A stretch of 64,000 nucleotides of DNA from an uncultured Ulvibacter sp. (GCA_943789105.1 CALSSW010000005.1:186001-250000), one strand, 5' to 3'. Counted from the stretch's first letter, positions 7,975 through 17,217 are shown. The notes: generated from the letters alone by a model not told the origin. Program-made: numbers and translations.

Positions 7975-9069
7975 TTAAAAATAGCTAATTGGATTTGTGT
8001 TTATTTGCGATAAAACGACTGCAAAATTAGTGATTTTTTTTGTAAGATAAGTATGTAAAAGCTCTTTTGTGTATTGTTCGCTTTCATAATGGCCTATATC
8101 TGCCAATAGAATCTTGTTTTCTGCAGTGTAAAAGTCATGATATTTTAGATCAGAGGTTACGTATGCGTCTGCTCCTTGAGCAATTGCATCTCTAATTGCA
8201 AAGCTGCCACTGCCTCCCAAAACGGCAACTTTCTTTATAGGTTTATTTGTTTTTTTTGAATGTCTAACACATGTAGTGTTCATTTTTTCTTTCAAATACA
8301 TTAAAAAAGCATCTTCTTCCATTGGGTTTTCAAGCTCTGCAATCATGCCCATACCTATGTGTTGGTTGTTGTTGTCAAGAGTTGTTATTTCATAGGCAAC
8401 TTCCTCATAGGGATGGGCCTCATGCAATGCGCTAATTATATTTTTTTCAAGATGCTTTGCAAAAGTCATGGAAATCATAACCTCTGAGGTAGTCTGGTTG
8501 ACGCCTTTGCTACCTATTACGGGATTACTGTGCTCATTGCCTTTAAAAGTTGCGGTGCCCTGAGAGGTAAAGCTACACTCTTGGTAGTTTCCAATGGTGC
8601 CACCACCCACACTAAACAATGCTTTTTTAATACTCTCTACTACCTTTGAGGGCGCGTAGGTAGTTAGTTTTTTGATGGTTTGTTTTTGAGGGATTAAAAT
8701 CTTTTTATGTGCCAACTCAAGGGTATTGCATATCTGGGCATTTACTCCCTCAAAGCTATTGTCTAGCGCAGTATGTATTGCAAAAATATGAATGTCATTC
8801 TTTATCGCTTTTTGAACCACGCGCTCTACATAAGTAGCTCCTGTTATTTTTTTTAATCCCTTGAATAGAATGGGATGAAAGCTAACAATAAGGTTGCATT
8901 TTTTCTCGATAGCTTCATCTAAAACACTCTCTAGGGTGTCTAGGGTTACAAGTATGCCTGTTACACTCGCCTCTTGGTCTCCCACTAATAAACCCGTGTT
9001 GTCAAAATCTTCTGCATATGCAAGTGGGGCAAACTCATCTAGTATTGTAATAACTTCTTTTATTTTCAT
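7975..9069 (-). CDS. Nif3-like dinuclear metal-centre protein (YqfO/DUF34 type)
   Basis: 364 residues, longer than the E. coli YbgI type (about 250) because of a central insert (about residues 125-235, VGGGTIGNYQECSFTSQGTATFKG) that corresponds to the PII/CutA-like domain of YqfO proteins. Metal-site landmarks are DNTGLLVGD, VSFHPILF, AIHTALDN and the C-terminal VTSDLKYHDFYTAENKILLADIGHYESE. HPYEEVAYEI in the insert is also typical. Annotated elsewhere as GTP cyclohydrolase I type 2 homologue, but function is not settled. It forms an operon with the degenerate zinc-ribbon gene. Confidence 0.93.
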   Translation of the reverse strand: MKIKEVITILDEFAPLAYAEDFDNTGLLVGDQEASVTGILVTLDTLESVLDEAIEKKCNLIVSFHPILFKGLKKITGATYVERVVQKAIKNDIHIFAIHTALDNSFEGVNAQICNTLELAHKKILIPQKQTIKKLTTYAPSKVVESIKKALFSVGGGTIGNYQECSFTSQGTATFKGNEHSNPVIGSKGVNQTTSEVMISMTFAKHLEKNIISALHEAHPYEEVAYEITTLDNNNQHIGMGMIAELENPMEEDAFLMYLKEKMNTTCVRHSKKTNKPIKKVAVLGGSGSFAIRDAIAQGADAYVTSDLKYHDFYTAENKILLADIGHYESEQYTKELLHTYLTKKITNFAVVLSQINTNPISYF

Positions 9070-9226
9070 AACTTTCTTTTTTAGGATAGCAACCTTTGCT
9101 TTAGGTTGTCATCAATCACATACTATTTCGTAAATATACTAGAATCTGAGTTGTAATTTATCTCTCTTTTTTCTGAAATTTTAATTTTTAAGGAGCATTT
9201 CCCAAACATATTACTACTTTCGTTGC

Positions 9227-10243
9227 ATGAACCGCTTAAGAAAATTATTGTTTCCCTTTGCCATAATATATGGTTGGGTTGTTACAATCCGGAATTTCCT
9301 ATACAACAAAAAATGGCTTGGTTTTATAGGTGTTTCCTATAAAAAGCCAACTATTTGCGTAGGAAATCTATCTGTAGGTGGAACGGGTAAGTCTCCAATG
9401 ATTGAGCTTTTAATAACATATTTAAAAGACACGCACGATCTTGCGGTGCTCAGTAGAGGTTATGGTCGTAAATCTTCAGGTTATTTAGAGGTTCAAACAA
9501 ATAAGTTACCCTCTCAAACTGGAGATGAACCCATGCAATTTAAACAAAAGTTTCCATCAGTTATAGTTGCGGTTTGTGAGGATAGAAAAACAGGCATTGA
9601 AATATTACTACCCAAGGCCGATGTTATTTTATTAGATGATGCATTTCAGCACAGAAAAGTAATTCCGGGTTTTTCTATTTTATTAACAGCTTTTGATGAT
9701 TTGTTTTTTGAAGATTATTTTTTACCTGCGGGGAATTTGCGTGAATCAAGAAAAGGAGCCTATAGGGCAGATGTTATTGTAGTTACAAAGTGTCCAGAAA
9801 AAGTATCGTATGCCAAATTGCAAGAAATTAAGTTTTTGCTTAACCTAGCATCACATCAAAAAGTATATTTTTCAAAAATAGGATATGCAGATACCCTAAG
9901 GGGAGTTAGCGAATCTTTGCCGCTATCCTATTTAAAAGATAAGTCCTTTACTCTTGTTACAGGTATCGCTAATCCAGCTCCTTTAGTGTTGTTTTTAAAA
10001 GAGCAAGGTTTTTCTTTTACCCATAAAAAATATGCAGATCATCATCATTTTTCTGCATCTGAAATCTCTGCACTACAAAAAGAAGAGTTGATCATAACTA
10101 CAGAGAAGGATTACATGCGTTTGCAGGTTCCTTTAGGGAAATATGCACTGTATTATTTACCTATAAAGACCATTATTCTAAATAAACAAGAACCGTTTTT
10201 TAAAGAAACTATTTTGGAGGCAATAACACTTATGAAGGGGTAG
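9227..10243 (+). CDS. lpxK: tetraacyldisaccharide 4'-kinase (lipid A 4'-kinase)
   Basis: Phosphorylates the 4' position of the lipid A disaccharide precursor at the inner membrane. The P-loop is within VGNLSVGGTGKSPMIELLI (residues about 46-64), after an N-terminal membrane-associated helix (LLFPFAIIYGWVVTIRNFLY). Further family stretches are LSRGYGRKSSGY, GDEPMQFKQKFP, DVILLDDAFQHRKV and the C-terminal ADHHHFSASEI and ITTEKDYMRL. The length of 338 aa is normal. The 3' end overlaps the convergent histidine kinase gene by 14 bases. Confidence 0.95.
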   Translation: MNRLRKLLFPFAIIYGWVVTIRNFLYNKKWLGFIGVSYKKPTICVGNLSVGGTGKSPMIELLITYLKDTHDLAVLSRGYGRKSSGYLEVQTNKLPSQTGDEPMQFKQKFPSVIVAVCEDRKTGIEILLPKADVILLDDAFQHRKVIPGFSILLTAFDDLFFEDYFLPAGNLRESRKGAYRADVIVVTKCPEKVSYAKLQEIKFLLNLASHQKVYFSKIGYADTLRGVSESLPLSYLKDKSFTLVTGIANPAPLVLFLKEQGFSFTHKKYADHHHFSASEISALQKEELIITTEKDYMRLQVPLGKYALYYLPIKTIILNKQEPFFKETILEAITLMKG

Positions 10244-11723
10244 GGATATTCTGTTTTTTATTTAGTTTGAGGGTGTCGTATATTTTTTCAAAAAACTCTT
10301 CTGGCTTAAAGGGTTTGGGTATGATTTCATTAAATCCAACACGGAAAAACTCATCTATATTCTCATCAATAGTAACAGCGGTTAAGGCAATAACAGGAAG
10401 TTCTTTGTTAAAACTTCGTATCTTTTGAGTAGCTTCAATACCACTAATTCCGGGCATGTGTATGTCCATTAGCACAATGTCAAAATCATTTTCTTTTACT
10501 AGTTGCAGGGCATCTGTGCCATTGTCTGCCACTTGACATACCATCTTGTTTTTTTCTAAAATCTTCTTGGTAATCATTTGGTTGATTTTGTTATCCTCAA
10601 CCACCAATACGTTTTTGCCAACCAGGTATTGCAGATCAATAAACTTCTTTTTATCACTTTTTATTTGTTGTGATACTTTTTGATCTGAAATATCAAGATC
10701 TAGGTTAAACCAAAATTTTGACCCTTGTCCTAGTTTGCTTTCTAGTTTAATTTTACTGTTCATCAATTCAAGTAGATTTTTTACAATAGAGAGTCCCAGA
10801 CCAGTACCACCAAATTTTCTATTGATCTGAAGGGACCCTTGTGAGAAGGTTTCAAAAATTGTTTTTTGTTTTTTTATGGAGATTCCTACACCATTATCTT
10901 CAATTTCAAAATTGAGTTTTATGCTATTGTTATATTGGTCAATTTTTCTAACTCGAATTACAACTTCGCCATTTCGGGTAAATTTTACAGAGTTACCAAT
11001 AAGGTTAATTAGAACTTGTGATAATTTTACTGGATCACCAGAGAGGCTTTCAGGAATGCTATCATCATAATCCACTCTTAGGGTTGTTTGTTTGTCATTA
11101 GCAGATTTCTTTAGGGCAATGAGCACATCATTAATTCTTTTTTTAAGATGAAATGATGTTTTTTCAACTTCTACTTTGTTTGCTTCAAGTTTGTTTAGGT
11201 CTAAGATATCATTAATGAGAGACAGCAGGTACTCCCCAGAAAATTTAAGTGATTCTAAATGCTCTCTTTGGTATTCTTTAGGGTTTTCTTCCATCAATAA
11301 ATGGGTAAGTCCTGTCACGGCATAGAGAGGGGTTCTAAGTTCATGTGTAATGGTAGATAAAAACTGTGCCTTGGCTAAGGATGCTTTTTCTGCTTTTTCT
11401 TTGGCTAATTGCAACTCTGTGTTCTTGTTTTTTAACAAGATGTTTGCCTTGGCTCTAAGGTTGTTGTTTTTGTAGAGTGATAGAGTTAGTAAAGAAAGTA
11501 TTGCGATAATGGCTATACTAAGCCCGTTTGTAATTACATTGAAACTCTCAGATTTTTCTTTATCGGAAAGTTCCTGGTCTGTGGGCAGCGTTTCTTCTTG
11601 GATTTCGACAACAATTGGTTGCAGATTATTTGTATCTTCCTCTTGTGCCGAAAACTCAAAAGGTGAGATACAAAGAGTGAAAACAACCACTATTTGTAAG
11701 TAATAGAAACGTACCTTGTTCAT
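10230..11723 (-). CDS. hybrid sensor histidine kinase with C-terminal receiver
   Basis: About 497 aa from the ATG at 11723 (the TTG at 11726 is a less likely start). Order: signal-like segment (1-25), short acidic exported stretch of about 40 residues, one transmembrane helix (about 66-85), short coiled coil, HisKA with FLSTITHELRTPL (phospho-His near 127), HATPase with NLIGNSVKF, DNGVGI and GGTGLGLSIV, then a receiver with VLVVEDNKINQ and the phospho-Asp in DIVLMDIHMPG. There is essentially no sensor domain outside the membrane, so the signal is probably sensed by a partner or the helix. No cognate regulator is adjacent. Confidence 0.92.
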   Translation of the reverse strand: MNKVRFYYLQIVVVFTLCISPFEFSAQEEDTNNLQPIVVEIQEETLPTDQELSDKEKSESFNVITNGLSIAIIAILSLLTLSLYKNNNLRAKANILLKNKNTELQLAKEKAEKASLAKAQFLSTITHELRTPLYAVTGLTHLLMEENPKEYQREHLESLKFSGEYLLSLINDILDLNKLEANKVEVEKTSFHLKKRINDVLIALKKSANDKQTTLRVDYDDSIPESLSGDPVKLSQVLINLIGNSVKFTRNGEVVIRVRKIDQYNNSIKLNFEIEDNGVGISIKKQKTIFETFSQGSLQINRKFGGTGLGLSIVKNLLELMNSKIKLESKLGQGSKFWFNLDLDISDQKVSQQIKSDKKKFIDLQYLVGKNVLVVEDNKINQMITKKILEKNKMVCQVADNGTDALQLVKENDFDIVLMDIHMPGISGIEATQKIRSFNKELPVIALTAVTIDENIDEFFRVGFNEIIPKPFKPEEFFEKIYDTLKLNKKQNIPTPS

Positions 11724-11752
11724 CAATAAATGTAGTTTATCGGTAAATATAG

Positions 11753-12748
11753 CTATTTCCTCGACATTTTGTACATCAAATCGATAATTCTTGAGGAATA
11801 TCCTGTTTCATTATCATACCACCCAATAATTTTTATCATTTTACCAATCACAGAGGTCATTTCTGAGTCAAGAACACAAGAGTGTGAGTTTCCAACAATG
11901 TCAATAGATACAATGGGGTCCTGGGTGTATTGCAGAATCCCTTTTAAGGGCCCTTTTGCCGCTTTTTCAAATACAGCATTCACTGCTTGTATTGAGCTCT
12001 CTTTTTTAACATTTAAGGTAATGTCACACAAAGATCCATTGGCCACAGGAACACGTATGCCACATCCTCCAATAACATTGTTTAAACCAGGGAAAAGTTT
12101 TGTGAGCGCCTTTGCAGCGCCTGTTGTCGTGGGTACTATAGATTGCCCAGCCGCTCTAGCTCTTCTAAGGTCTTTATGTGGCTGGTCATGCAGGCTTTGA
12201 TCTGTTGTGTAGGAATGTATTGTTGTTATATAGGCTTGTTCTACTTGAAACGCATCGTTAATGAGTTTGAGCATAGGAGCAGCATTGTTGGTAGTGCAGG
12301 ATGCGTTTGAAATAATACAATCTTCTGGTGTTAACTTGTGGTCGTTAACTCCAATTACTATCATTTTAATTTGATTATCTGTAGGGGGTACACAAAGAAT
12401 TACCTTTTTCGCACCACTAGAAATGTGCTGCTCAAGTGCTTGTTTTGTTTTAAATTTTCCGGTGGCTTCAATAACAATATCTACCCCTTGCCAGGGTATC
12501 TTTGAGATGGCTGTTTGTGAATAAAAAGGATATGATGTATCATCCACTTTAATGCTATGGGGGGTGTTCTCTACTTTTTTTTGAAGTACCCCATGGATGC
12601 TATCGTATTTTAAAAGATGGCTGAGTGTTTTAGCATCTGCAATATCGTTAATGGCAACAACTTCAATACCTGGGTGTTGTAATAATAACCTAAAGACCCT
12701 TCTGCCAATTCTTCCAAAGCCGTTAATACCAACTTTTATTATTGCCAT
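11753..12748 (-). CDS. gap: glyceraldehyde-3-phosphate dehydrogenase, type I
   Basis: 331 aa with INGFGRIGR at the N-terminus (NAD site), the catalytic Cys in SNASCTTNNAAP (near residue 150), the catalytic His in TIHSYTTDQ, and the phosphate-binding TTTGAAKAL. The C-terminal WYDNETGYSSR is canonical. Catalyses the NAD-dependent oxidation and phosphorylation step of glycolysis and its reverse. It sits 7 bases after lipA on the same strand rather than beside other glycolytic genes, so it may be one of two paralogues; that cannot be decided from this window. Confidence 0.95.
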   Translation of the reverse strand: MAIIKVGINGFGRIGRRVFRLLLQHPGIEVVAINDIADAKTLSHLLKYDSIHGVLQKKVENTPHSIKVDDTSYPFYSQTAISKIPWQGVDIVIEATGKFKTKQALEQHISSGAKKVILCVPPTDNQIKMIVIGVNDHKLTPEDCIISNASCTTNNAAPMLKLINDAFQVEQAYITTIHSYTTDQSLHDQPHKDLRRARAAGQSIVPTTTGAAKALTKLFPGLNNVIGGCGIRVPVANGSLCDITLNVKKESSIQAVNAVFEKAAKGPLKGILQYTQDPIVSIDIVGNSHSCVLDSEMTSVIGKMIKIIGWYDNETGYSSRIIDLMYKMSRK

Positions 12749-12754
12749 AGTATT

Positions 12755-13627
12755 TTAAGTAAGGTGTTTCTGTGCCTTGTAAGAAGATCGAACCAGTGCA
12801 CTACTCTCTACATGTCTGAAGCCCATTTCAAGACCAATTTCTTCGTATTTTTTGAATTGTTCTGGCGTGATAAATTCTTTAACAGGTAGGTGTTTTTTTG
12901 AAGGTTGCAAGTATTGCCCAATGGTAAGTATATCTAGCCCTACCCCTCGAAGATCTCTCATGGTTTGAATTACTTCCTCTTGCGTTTCACCCAGACCAAG
13001 CATCATTCCGCTCTTGGTGCGTTTTATGCCATTGTCTTTAAGGTACTTTAATACCTCCAAACTTTTTTCGTATTTGGCTTGTATGCGGACCTCACGTGTT
13101 AATCGTTTAACAGTTTCCATGTTGTGAGACACTACCTCAGGTTTAACTGCTATTATACGGTCTATATTTGTTGTGTTTCCTTGAAAATCTGGAATTAATG
13201 TCTCAAGGGTAGTCTCTGGGTTCATGCGCCGAATCGCCTTTACGGTTTCTGCCCAAATGATAGACCCCATATCTTTTAAATCGTCACGATCTACAGAGGT
13301 AACCACCGCATGTTTTATGCCCATGATTTTTATAGATCGAGCCACTTTTTCTGGTTCATCCCAATCTACATCTTCTGGTCTTCCTGTTTTAACCCCACAA
13401 AAACCACATGAGCGTGTACAGATATTTCCAAGGATCATAAATGTTGCCGTTCCTTCTGTCCAGCATTCTCCCATGTTTGGGCAGCTTCCAGAGGTGCAAA
13501 TTGTATGCAGGTTGTATTTGTCTACCAATCCTCTAAGGGCAGTGTATTTCTTACCAGTAGGTAACTTTACACGAAGCCATTTAGGTTTTGGAGTTCTTTG
13601 CTGTAGTGCTAAGGTTTCTGTGCTCAT
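12755..13627 (-). CDS. lipA: lipoyl synthase
   Basis: Radical SAM enzyme inserting two sulfurs into octanoyl groups on lipoyl domains. The auxiliary cluster motif [12 protein letters not shown] (C-x4-C-x5-C) is followed by the radical SAM motif CTRSCGFC (C-x3-C-x2-C), both intact. GLGETQEEV and [15 protein letters not shown] are typical. I set the start at the ATG at 13627 ([10 protein letters not shown]); a TTG three codons upstream is in frame. About 290 aa, the normal length. Directly followed by gap. Confidence 0.96.
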   Translation of the reverse strand: MSTETLALQQRTPKPKWLRVKLPTGKKYTALRGLVDKYNLHTICTSGSCPNMGECWTEGTATFMILGNICTRSCGFCGVKTGRPEDVDWDEPEKVARSIKIMGIKHAVVTSVDRDDLKDMGSIIWAETVKAIRRMNPETTLETLIPDFQGNTTNIDRIIAVKPEVVSHNMETVKRLTREVRIQAKYEKSLEVLKYLKDNGIKRTKSGMMLGLGETQEEVIQTMRDLRGVGLDILTIGQYLQPSKKHLPVKEFITPEQFKKYEEIGLEMGFRHVESSALVRSSYKAQKHLT

Positions 13628-13757
13628 AGAATACAAAGATACGGATACAAAATTAATAGTGTAGTCTTTTTAAGACCTACATACGTTAAAAAAATCAGAA
13701 AGATTAGATGCAAGATGCATAACAAAGCCAGTCTAAAGCAAACTGCATTAGTGTAGT

Positions 13758-14330
13758 TTATAGACTGTTATTTTTTAAGATAATTTCTGCTAGTAGTTTT
13801 TTTGCGCGCAATAAACGAACTTTAATATTGCTTAGGGGTTCGGTAAGTTTTTGTGCTATTTCATTGTAGCTCATTTCTTGAAAATACCGTAACTGAATCA
13901 CCTCTTGATAGGCAGGTTTTAATAACTTGATGTCTCGCAGTAGTTGTGTTAAATTTTGCTTGGTAATTAACACGTCTTCTGGAGTTGGGTTTGCATCTGC
14001 CACACTTTTTAATTGCGCATCACTTGCGATGTTTGCCTGCGTGTGTAGGGTTGCATTTTTTTTTCTAGTCTTGTCAATCTGTATGTTTTTAGATATGGCA
14101 ATAAGCCATGTACTAAAAGCATAGGTCTGTTTGTAAGAATGTATTTTGTCAAATGCTTTTGCAAAGGTCTCTATGGTAATATCTTCAGCCTCAAATTCGT
14201 TTCCCACGCGTTTAATTTGGAAACCATACACTTGATTCCAAAACCGATCTAATAAAAAATTGTATGCAGATTGCTTGCCTAATTTTGCATTAGCTACTTG
14301 AATGTCTATACCTGTTTTATCTGTTTCCAC
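13758..14330 (-). CDS. RNA polymerase sigma-70 factor, ECF type
   Basis: 190 residues: region 2 around FEAEDITIETFAKAFDKI...YAFSTWLIAISKNIQIDKTRKK, region 4 near the C-terminus with LKPAYQEVIQLRYFQEMSYNEIAQKLTEPLSNIKVRLLRAKKLL (helix-turn-helix). No ATG lies near the N-terminus, so the GTG at 14330 is the likely start. A candidate promoter (TATTTTTG on the minus strand, 14384-14391) lies upstream. No anti-sigma gene is adjacent; the nearest same-strand neighbour upstream is a small membrane protein gene. Confidence 0.92.
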   Translation of the reverse strand: METDKTGIDIQVANAKLGKQSAYNFLLDRFWNQVYGFQIKRVGNEFEAEDITIETFAKAFDKIHSYKQTYAFSTWLIAISKNIQIDKTRKKNATLHTQANIASDAQLKSVADANPTPEDVLITKQNLTQLLRDIKLLKPAYQEVIQLRYFQEMSYNEIAQKLTEPLSNIKVRLLRAKKLLAEIILKNNSL

Positions 14331-14383
14331 GGTGTAGTTTTTGAAAAACGATTTTAAATAAAGATAACAATTTGATTTGTAAT

Positions 14384-14391
14384 CAAAAATA
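14384..14391 (-). promoter_or_regulatory. candidate -7 element (TAnnTTTG) of the ECF sigma gene
   Basis: TATTTTTG reading on the minus strand, 53 bases upstream of the GTG start. It matches the Bacteroidota sigma-A -7 consensus; I see no clear -33 TTTG, so the call is tentative. Confidence 0.45.
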
Positions 14392-14438
14392 CATCTAAGT
14401 GTGGTGAAAAAACACTTCGAGTTTTTAAACGTTAAAAA

Positions 14439-14639
14439 TTAATTTTGTTCTTCTGTGCAGGTGTCAAACTGGTCTGGAGTTTTACCGCAAAATCCGCAGG
14501 GTTGTGCGTCTTTGTTTAAAAAAGGACTTTGACTTGCACAGGTTCCTACAAATTCTCCGTCTTTTTTTGCCCAAATTTTTATAGCAATACCAGCAACGGC
14601 TAATAGTAAAAGTACAACTGTAATACCAAGTAATTCCAT
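14439..14639 (-). CDS. small membrane protein with four C-terminal cysteines
   Basis: 66 residues from the ATG at 14639 (MELLGITVV); an upstream ATG at 14669 gives 10 more residues but is less natural. One N-terminal transmembrane helix (about 3-22) is followed by KIWAKKDGEFVGTCASQSPF and a Cys-rich tail, C-x15-C-x2-C-x8-C, ending in acidic residues. The pair CGFC plus two other Cys suggests metal or Fe-S binding, or a disulfide. I recognise it as a conserved flavobacterial type but know no function. It is transcribed toward the ECF sigma gene, 108 bases away. Confidence 0.75.
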   Translation of the reverse strand: MELLGITVVLLLLAVAGIAIKIWAKKDGEFVGTCASQSPFLNKDAQPCGFCGKTPDQFDTCTEEQN

Positions 14640-14770
14640 AGTGATAATAATGAGATTGTAAAAGTACAATTTTTAACTTTATGGTGAGAAAGCGAAAAAT
14701 AGATCTTGCAGTATGCTATTATTAAATTAAAATCAAAAATAAGACTTAGAGATACCTAAAATAAAAAAAT

Positions 14771-14832
14771 AGGGGGGTGTGTTGATTAAAATAGTAATTT
14801 GTTAATAATTTTAACTAAAAACAGGGGGGTGT
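14771..14832 (+). promoter_or_regulatory. tandem AGGGGGGTGT operator-like repeats upstream of glnN
   Basis: Two identical decamers, AGGGGGGTGT, at 14771-14780 and 14823-14832, exactly 52 bases apart start to start (about five helical turns), each preceded by an A-rich run. G6 runs stand out in this AT-rich gap. The downstream copy occupies the position expected for the -33 element of the glnN promoter (its -7 is at 14847). They look like a pair of regulator sites acting on glnN. The binding protein is unknown. Confidence 0.6.
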
Positions 14833-14846
14833 ATGATGTGAAAATG

Positions 14847-14854
14847 TATTTTTG
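14847..14854 (+). promoter_or_regulatory. glnN promoter -7 element
   Basis: TATTTTTG matches the Bacteroidota consensus TAnnTTTG, 51 bases before the glnN ATG. A TTTG -33 element is absent; the region expected to hold it is the second G6 repeat. Confidence 0.6.
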
Positions 14855-14905
14855 TGCTATAATTTTGAATTTTAGTAATAATAAACACGTAAAAGAGCAT
14901 ATAAT

Positions 14906-17089
14906 ATGTCAACATTAAGATTTCATGCCATCAAAGAAACATTTAATCGTCCTGTCATCGACGTTCAAGAGCCCCAGAGACGTTCAGATATTTTTGGAAC
15001 AAACGTATTTAACAATGCGGCCATGCGTCAATTCTTGACTAAAGATTCATTTAAGAGCGTTCAGGACGCAGTTATAAATGGTAGTAAAATTAACAGAGCA
15101 ATTGCAGATCACATTTCAACAGGAATGAAAGAGTGGGCTATTGCAAAGGGAGCTACTCATTATACGCACTGGTTCCAACCCTTAACTGGAACTACCGCAG
15201 AGAAGCATGATGCTTTTTTTGAAACTACGGAAGACGGAGCTATAGAGAAATTTGGAGGAGGACAGCTTGTACAACAAGAACCAGATGCTTCAAGTTTTCC
15301 AAACGGCGGTATTAGAAATACTTTTGAAGCTCGTGGTTACACGGCCTGGGATCCAACCTCTCCCGCATTTATTTATGGAACCACTCTTTGTATACCTACA
15401 GTCTTTGTTTCATATACAGGTGAAGCTCTAGATAATAAAACGCCTTTGTTAAGAGCATTACAAACCATAGACGCGGCAGCTACAGATGTGGCAAAATATT
15501 TTGATAAATCAGTAACAAAGGTAAATCCAACACTAGGTTGGGAACAAGAATACTTCTTGATTGATAAAGCTTTGGCTAAATCAAGACCAGATATAAACCT
15601 TACAGGTAGAACTCTATTAGGACACAGCTCTGCAAAAGGGCAACAATTAGATGATCACTATTTTGGTTCTATACCAAAGCGCGCCTTAAACTACATGCGT
15701 GATTTGGAAACAGAATGTATGTATCTAGGTATCCCGGTTAAAACCCGTCATAACGAAGTAGCACCAAACCAATTTGAGTTAGCGCCTATTTTTGAAGAAA
15801 CAAACCTTGCGGTAGACCACAACTCACTACTTATGGATGTGATGACTAAGGTAGCAGACAGACACAACTTTAAAGTATTGTTCCATGAAAAGCCATTTGC
15901 TGGTATAAATGGAAGTGGAAAGCACAACAACTGGTCTTTGGCAACTAACACGGGTGTCAATTTATTAAGCCCTGGGAGTACACCAATGAAAAACCTACAG
16001 TTTTTGACATTCTTTATAAATACAATCAAGGCTGTAAATGAGTATGAGGAGTTGTTAAGAGCAGCTATTGCGAGTGCAAGTAATGATCATCGTTTGGGAG
16101 CCAATGAGGCTCCACCGGCTATTATTTCTGTTTTTATTGGTACGCAGTTAACCAACGTATTAAATGCACTAGAAAAAGTAAAAGACGGTAAATTATCACC
16201 AGAAGACAAAACAAACCTTAAATTGAATGTAGTTGGTAAAATACCAGAAATATTACTTGATAATACAGACAGAAACCGTACCTCACCATTTGCCTTTACA
16301 GGGAACAAGTTTGAGTTTAGAGCAGTAGGCTCTACGGCAAATTGTGCAAAACCAATGACGGTTTTAAACACTATTGTTGCAAAGCAGTTAATGGAGTTTA
16401 AAACGCAGGTTGATGGCCTAATTAAGGGTAAAAAAATGAAGAAAGACGATGCTATTTTTAATGTATTGAGAGAATATATTAAAGATTCAAAACGTATCCG
16501 TTTTGAGGGTGATGGCTATGGAGAAGCTTGGGAAATTGAAGCAGGAAAACGTGGTTTGAGTAATAATAAAACAACTCCGCTAGCTTTAAAAGAGCAAGTG
16601 TCTAAGAAAACTATTGCGCTATATGAGGGCCTTGGTATCATGAATAAAATTGAGATTGAAGCCCGTCATGAAATTGAAGTTGAGGAGTATGCAATGCATA
16701 TTCAGATAGAGGCAAGAGTGTTGGGAGATATTGCAAGAAATCACGTAATACCAACAGCTATTAAATATCAAAATATTCTCATAGAAAATGTTCAAGGTAT
16801 TAAAGACATCTATGGTAAAGATTTCAAGAAACTTGCAAAAGAGCAAATGTACTTAATTGAAGCAATTAGTAGCCATATTGAAAGCATCAATGGTGGTATT
16901 ACAGATATGATTAATGCGCGTAAAAAAGCCAATAAAATTGAAGATTCCCAAAAACGTGCAATTGCGTATTGCGATAAAATAAGACCTTATTTTGAAGAAA
17001 TTCGCTACCACTGTGATAAACTAGAACTTTTAGTGGATGATGAGATTTGGCCATTAACAAAATACCGTGAATTGTTATTTACCAGATAA
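14906..17089 (+). CDS. glnN: glutamine synthetase, class III
   Basis: 727 aa, the size of GSIII dodecamer subunits and far longer than GSI (about 470). Ligates ammonia to glutamate using ATP. GSIII hallmarks visible are the N-terminal FGTNVFNNAAMRQFL, GWEQEYFLID (metal-binding Glu residues), KTRHNEVAPNQFELAPIFEE, and NGSGKHNNWSLATNTGVNLLSPG followed by NRTSPFAFTGNKFEFRAVGS. The gene stands alone between its own promoter region with a duplicated G6 element and a terminator at 17114. Expression is probably nitrogen regulated (inference from the duplicated site). Confidence 0.97.
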   Translation: MSTLRFHAIKETFNRPVIDVQEPQRRSDIFGTNVFNNAAMRQFLTKDSFKSVQDAVINGSKINRAIADHISTGMKEWAIAKGATHYTHWFQPLTGTTAEKHDAFFETTEDGAIEKFGGGQLVQQEPDASSFPNGGIRNTFEARGYTAWDPTSPAFIYGTTLCIPTVFVSYTGEALDNKTPLLRALQTIDAAATDVAKYFDKSVTKVNPTLGWEQEYFLIDKALAKSRPDINLTGRTLLGHSSAKGQQLDDHYFGSIPKRALNYMRDLETECMYLGIPVKTRHNEVAPNQFELAPIFEETNLAVDHNSLLMDVMTKVADRHNFKVLFHEKPFAGINGSGKHNNWSLATNTGVNLLSPGSTPMKNLQFLTFFINTIKAVNEYEELLRAAIASASNDHRLGANEAPPAIISVFIGTQLTNVLNALEKVKDGKLSPEDKTNLKLNVVGKIPEILLDNTDRNRTSPFAFTGNKFEFRAVGSTANCAKPMTVLNTIVAKQLMEFKTQVDGLIKGKKMKKDDAIFNVLREYIKDSKRIRFEGDGYGEAWEIEAGKRGLSNNKTTPLALKEQVSKKTIALYEGLGIMNKIEIEARHEIEVEEYAMHIQIEARVLGDIARNHVIPTAIKYQNILIENVQGIKDIYGKDFKKLAKEQMYLIEAISSHIESINGGITDMINARKKANKIEDSQKRAIAYCDKIRPYFEEIRYHCDKLELLVDDEIWPLTKYRELLFTR

Positions 17090-17113
17090 TATAATAATTA
17101 TCAAATAAAACTC

Positions 17114-17142
17114 AAAGCCTGCAAGTTATTGCGGGCTTTTTT
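17114..17142 (+). terminator. intrinsic terminator of glnN
   Basis: An 11-bp stem (AAAGCCTGCAA paired with TTGCGGGCTTT, one G-U), a GTTA loop and a T run, 25 bases after the glnN stop. Confidence 0.88.
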
Positions 17143-17217
17143 GTGGGCACTTTTAGGATTCTTGAGCACTGTTTTGTCCTGTTGTCCAACAAAGTATAAT
17201 TTTAATTAAAACCTCTC

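Noticed and set aside
13224-13664. Plus-strand open frame of 146 codons opposite lipA
   Set aside because: The minus strand encodes intact lipoyl synthase with both Fe-S motifs; the plus frame has no domain or promoter.
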